A stretch of DNA of 6,632 nucleotides from Candidatus Competibacteraceae bacterium (lineage in GTDB: Bacteria; Pseudomonadota; Gammaproteobacteria; Competibacterales; Competibacteraceae). Below, piece after piece: positions 4,498 through 6,632 of the stretch; within the stretch, counting starts at the first letter, position 1, and every line of letters starts with the position of its first letter. Under the pieces are notes generated by a model. It saw nothing but the letters and a program-made list of their open reading frames with translations. It did not search any database and was not told the origin of the DNA. The position numbers and the translations under genes are program-made. The stretch spans positions 1 to 6,632 of the forward strand of contig JAGRHM010000725.1 in NCBI GenBank assembly GCA_020445005.1. The letters are read 5' to 3'.

Positions 4498-6632
4498 CCC
4501 CGCTCGACGAGGTCCTGAGCGCGCTGGAACGGGTCACCGGCTATCGTCCGGTCAAGTCCGGCGACGGGTACCGCGCCCGCTGCCCCTGCCATGAGGACAA
4601 ATCCCCCTCTCTTTCCGTGAAAATGAATGGCCGGCTCTTGTTGCACTGCTTTGCCGGTTGTGGCTTCGACGCCATCATTGCCACTTTAGGCATTACTCCC
4701 GAGCGCACGACTCCCCGCCGCGAGATCGTCGCCACTTATAGTTACCGCGATGCCAGCGGCATTGAGATTCGCCAGAAAGTTCGCTACGCCCCCAAAGACT
4801 TCCGCATCCGCCATCGTTCGGACACTGGCGCCTGGATCTACAAGGCGGGCTCCGGTCCCGCCGTACTCTACCGCTTGCCGGAACTCCGCCAAGCGATCGC
4901 GCAAGGGGCCACGATTTTCGTCGTGGAGGGCGAAAAGGATTGCGACCGGCTGACCGCCGGCGGCCTGGTGGCGACCACCAACATCGAGGGCGCTGCCCAA
5001 CCCCATCAGAAAGCCAAGTGGCGACCGGAATACACCACGCAACTCGCCGGGGCCGCCCGCGTGATCCTGCTTCCGGACAACGATGATCCTGGTCGTGCGC
5101 ACATGCAGGTTGTTGCTCGCGTTCTGCAAGGGCGTGTCGGCGAGATCCATCTTCTCGCGCTGCCGGGGCTACCGGCCAAGGGAGATGTGTCCGACTGGTT
5201 GAATCAGGGGCATACCCTGGAGGAACTTCAGACGTTAGCGGCTACACGCCCAACGACCTCCAAGGCCTCTTCCCAGGATGATGAAGTCTCGGAGCCAACC
5301 GATGATCTTTATTGTCCACCCACCGTCAGTCCATGCACGCATCTGGCAAACGCCTATCGGATTCGCTACTACTACCAAGGCCGGATTGCTTATGCCCTTG
5401 GTTTAGGCTGGATTCTGTGGACGGGGCAGTTTTGGCGTCCTGATCCCATCAGCGAAGGCGCCTTGGCCACCGGCTTTATCGATGGTCTTTCGCGATGCAT
5501 CGCTCAGGAAGCTGCCACCCTCTCGCGACGCGCGGCCGAGGAAACCGATCCTGATCGGCGCAAGGACCTGATGAATCAGGCTGAAAGTCGACTGAAATGG
5601 GCTATTCAATCCGAAAACGAGCGCACTATTGTAGCGGGACTCAAGCTGTCCAAGCACGCCCTGCTGATCGAATACAGCGACCTGAACGCTGATCCCTGGT
5701 TGTTCAATGTGCAAAACGGCACCATCGATCTACACACGGGTATGCTACGCCCGCATGATTCAACCGACTTTATTACCTTCCTCGCCCCTGTTTCTTTCGA
5801 TCCAACCGCAAGCTGCCCGACCTGGGAACGATTCCTGTTTGAGGTCTTTGCCGGGGATACAGACTTGGTGGCTTTCATCCAGCGCGCGGTCGGCTGGTCC
5901 TTAACCGGGGTCGTCAAGGAGCGCGCCTTGTTTTTCCTATACGGCGACACTGGCAAAAATGGCAAGACCACACTGATAGAAACCATTCTCAAGTTGGTCG
6001 GCATCAGTGGCGAATCCAGTTATGGCTATGGCCGCAAGGTTGGGGCCGATACCTTTATGAAATCCAAAAATGCCGAAGACAACCAGCGTAAAGCAGCGAC
6101 ACTGGCGGGTCCGCGCTTCGTCTGCACCAGCGAGGTCGATGAAGAACACCGCCTGAATGAACAACTTATCAAGGATATTACCGGTGGTGACACCATCGAA
6201 GGGCGACGTCTTTACCAGGAAGCCTTTACTTTCAAGCCTCAGTTCAAACCCTGGATGTACGGCAATCATAAACCGGAGATTCGCGGTACTGACGAGGCCA
6301 TTTGGTCGCGGGTGCGGTTGGTGCCTTTCGAGGTCAGTTTCAAAGGACGTGAAGATTTTCATCTTCCAGATCGATTGTACGCAGAACTCCCCGGCATCCT
6401 TAACTGGGCTATTCAGGGTTGCCTGGACTGGCAGCAACGGGGATTACAACCACCCGTCAAGGTTCAAGCAGCGACGCAGGCTTATCGTGAGGAAATGGAT
6501 GTATTTGGTCCCTTTATCCGCGAGTGCTGCATAGTGCAGCGCAACGCCGAAGTCGGCGCGACCGCGCTTTATGATGCCTACAAAAGTTGGTGTTCTGACA
6601 ATGGCACAACGTCTTTTAGCCAAACCAAGTTT
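4494..6632 (+). CDS. P4/D5-type DNA primase-helicase of a phage, satellite or integrative element (C-terminal end cut by window edge)
   Basis: The frame opens with GTG at 4494, with GGAG six bases upstream (4484-4487), and stays open to the last base, giving 713 codons. An in-frame TGA at 4431 limits the start. The N-terminal zinc domain has C30, H33, C52 and C56 (RCPCHEDKSPSL and HCFAGC). A Toprim domain follows, with FVVEGEKD (142-149, E145) and the DxD pair D195/D197 in LLPDNDDPG, then KGDVSDWL (229-236). A linker (about 250-280) leads to a D5_N-like part with LFNVQNGTIDLHTG (403-416). The superfamily 3 helicase core has Walker A GDTGKNGKTT (484-493), an acidic Walker B-like VCTSEVDE (543-550), sensor N591 in YGNHKPEI, and arginines in WSRVRLVPFEV (604-614). 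The enzyme would make primers and unwind DNA to replicate the element. P4 alpha has 777 residues, so perhaps 50-100 are missing at the edge. Codons look less GC-biased than in the icm genes. Confidence 0.93.
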   Translation, partial: MTPLDEVLSALERVTGYRPVKSGDGYRARCPCHEDKSPSLSVKMNGRLLLHCFAGCGFDAIIATLGITPERTTPRREIVATYSYRDASGIEIRQKVRYAPKDFRIRHRSDTGAWIYKAGSGPAVLYRLPELRQAIAQGATIFVVEGEKDCDRLTAGGLVATTNIEGAAQPHQKAKWRPEYTTQLAGAARVILLPDNDDPGRAHMQVVARVLQGRVGEIHLLALPGLPAKGDVSDWLNQGHTLEELQTLAATRPTTSKASSQDDEVSEPTDDLYCPPTVSPCTHLANAYRIRYYYQGRIAYALGLGWILWTGQFWRPDPISEGALATGFIDGLSRCIAQEAATLSRRAAEETDPDRRKDLMNQAESRLKWAIQSENERTIVAGLKLSKHALLIEYSDLNADPWLFNVQNGTIDLHTGMLRPHDSTDFITFLAPVSFDPTASCPTWERFLFEVFAGDTDLVAFIQRAVGWSLTGVVKERALFFLYGDTGKNGKTTLIETILKLVGISGESSYGYGRKVGADTFMKSKNAEDNQRKAATLAGPRFVCTSEVDEEHRLNEQLIKDITGGDTIEGRRLYQEAFTFKPQFKPWMYGNHKPEIRGTDEAIWSRVRLVPFEVSFKGREDFHLPDRLYAELPGILNWAIQGCLDWQQRGLQPPVKVQAATQAYREEMDVFGPFIRECCIVQRNAEVGATALYDAYKSWCSDNGTTSFSQTKF

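Noticed and set aside
4260..4646. Minus-strand ORF of 128 codons over the small ORF and primase start
   Set aside because: It shows no recognisable motif and crosses the zinc domain of a certain primase and the strong Shine-Dalgarno site of the small ORF.
5606..6534. Minus- and plus-strand ORFs within the primase-helicase
   Set aside because: They overlap the helicase core, where every motif is intact in the primase frame.
1..6632. CRISPR array, tRNA, rRNA or insertion sequence
   Set aside because: No regularly spaced repeats, cloverleaf with CCA-type ends, rRNA sequence or transposase motifs were seen.

Overview
The window looks like part of a mobile element, an integrative conjugative element or a plasmid, from a GC-rich, probably gammaproteobacterial host. 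Two kinds of evidence support this. The left half is a Dot/Icm (type IVB, IncI-type) secretion or conjugation cluster with Legionella-like gene order. The right half is a P4/D5-type primase-helicase, which belongs to phages, satellites and integrative elements. The species cannot be named from the sequence.

Layout. Positions 1-2570 hold four genes on the minus strand, read right to left as icmC (dotE), icmD (dotP), icmJ (dotN) and icmB (dotO). The last runs off the left edge with 311 codons visible. This is the same order as in Legionella. Positions 2571-2760 are a divergent control region with an AT-rich patch. A 369-residue Sec-exported protein of unknown family reads rightward from 2761 to 3870 and probably serves the same transfer apparatus. 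Positions 3871-4329 hold no convincing large gene but are dense in signals: two possible promoters, a very short leader-like ORF, an 11-bp perfect hairpin whose loop can pair with upstream sequence, and a 90-nt long imperfect hairpin. A small 55-codon ORF (4330-4497) follows and overlaps by 4 bases the GTG start of the primase-helicase (4494 to beyond 6632).

How it fits together. IcmC and IcmD are small inner-membrane subunits, IcmJ is a zinc protein of the coupling complex, and IcmB is the VirB4-like ATPase, so the left block would build part of a DNA or protein export channel. The primase-helicase would replicate the element. The structured leader plus a translationally coupled small ORF ahead of the primase resembles two known designs: the phage P4 alpha-operon leader, with its CI immunity RNA, and the IncI repY-repZ leader, with a coupled peptide and pseudoknot. 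This leader is the most interesting part of the window. Its regulatory role is inference from architecture, not proven by the sequence.
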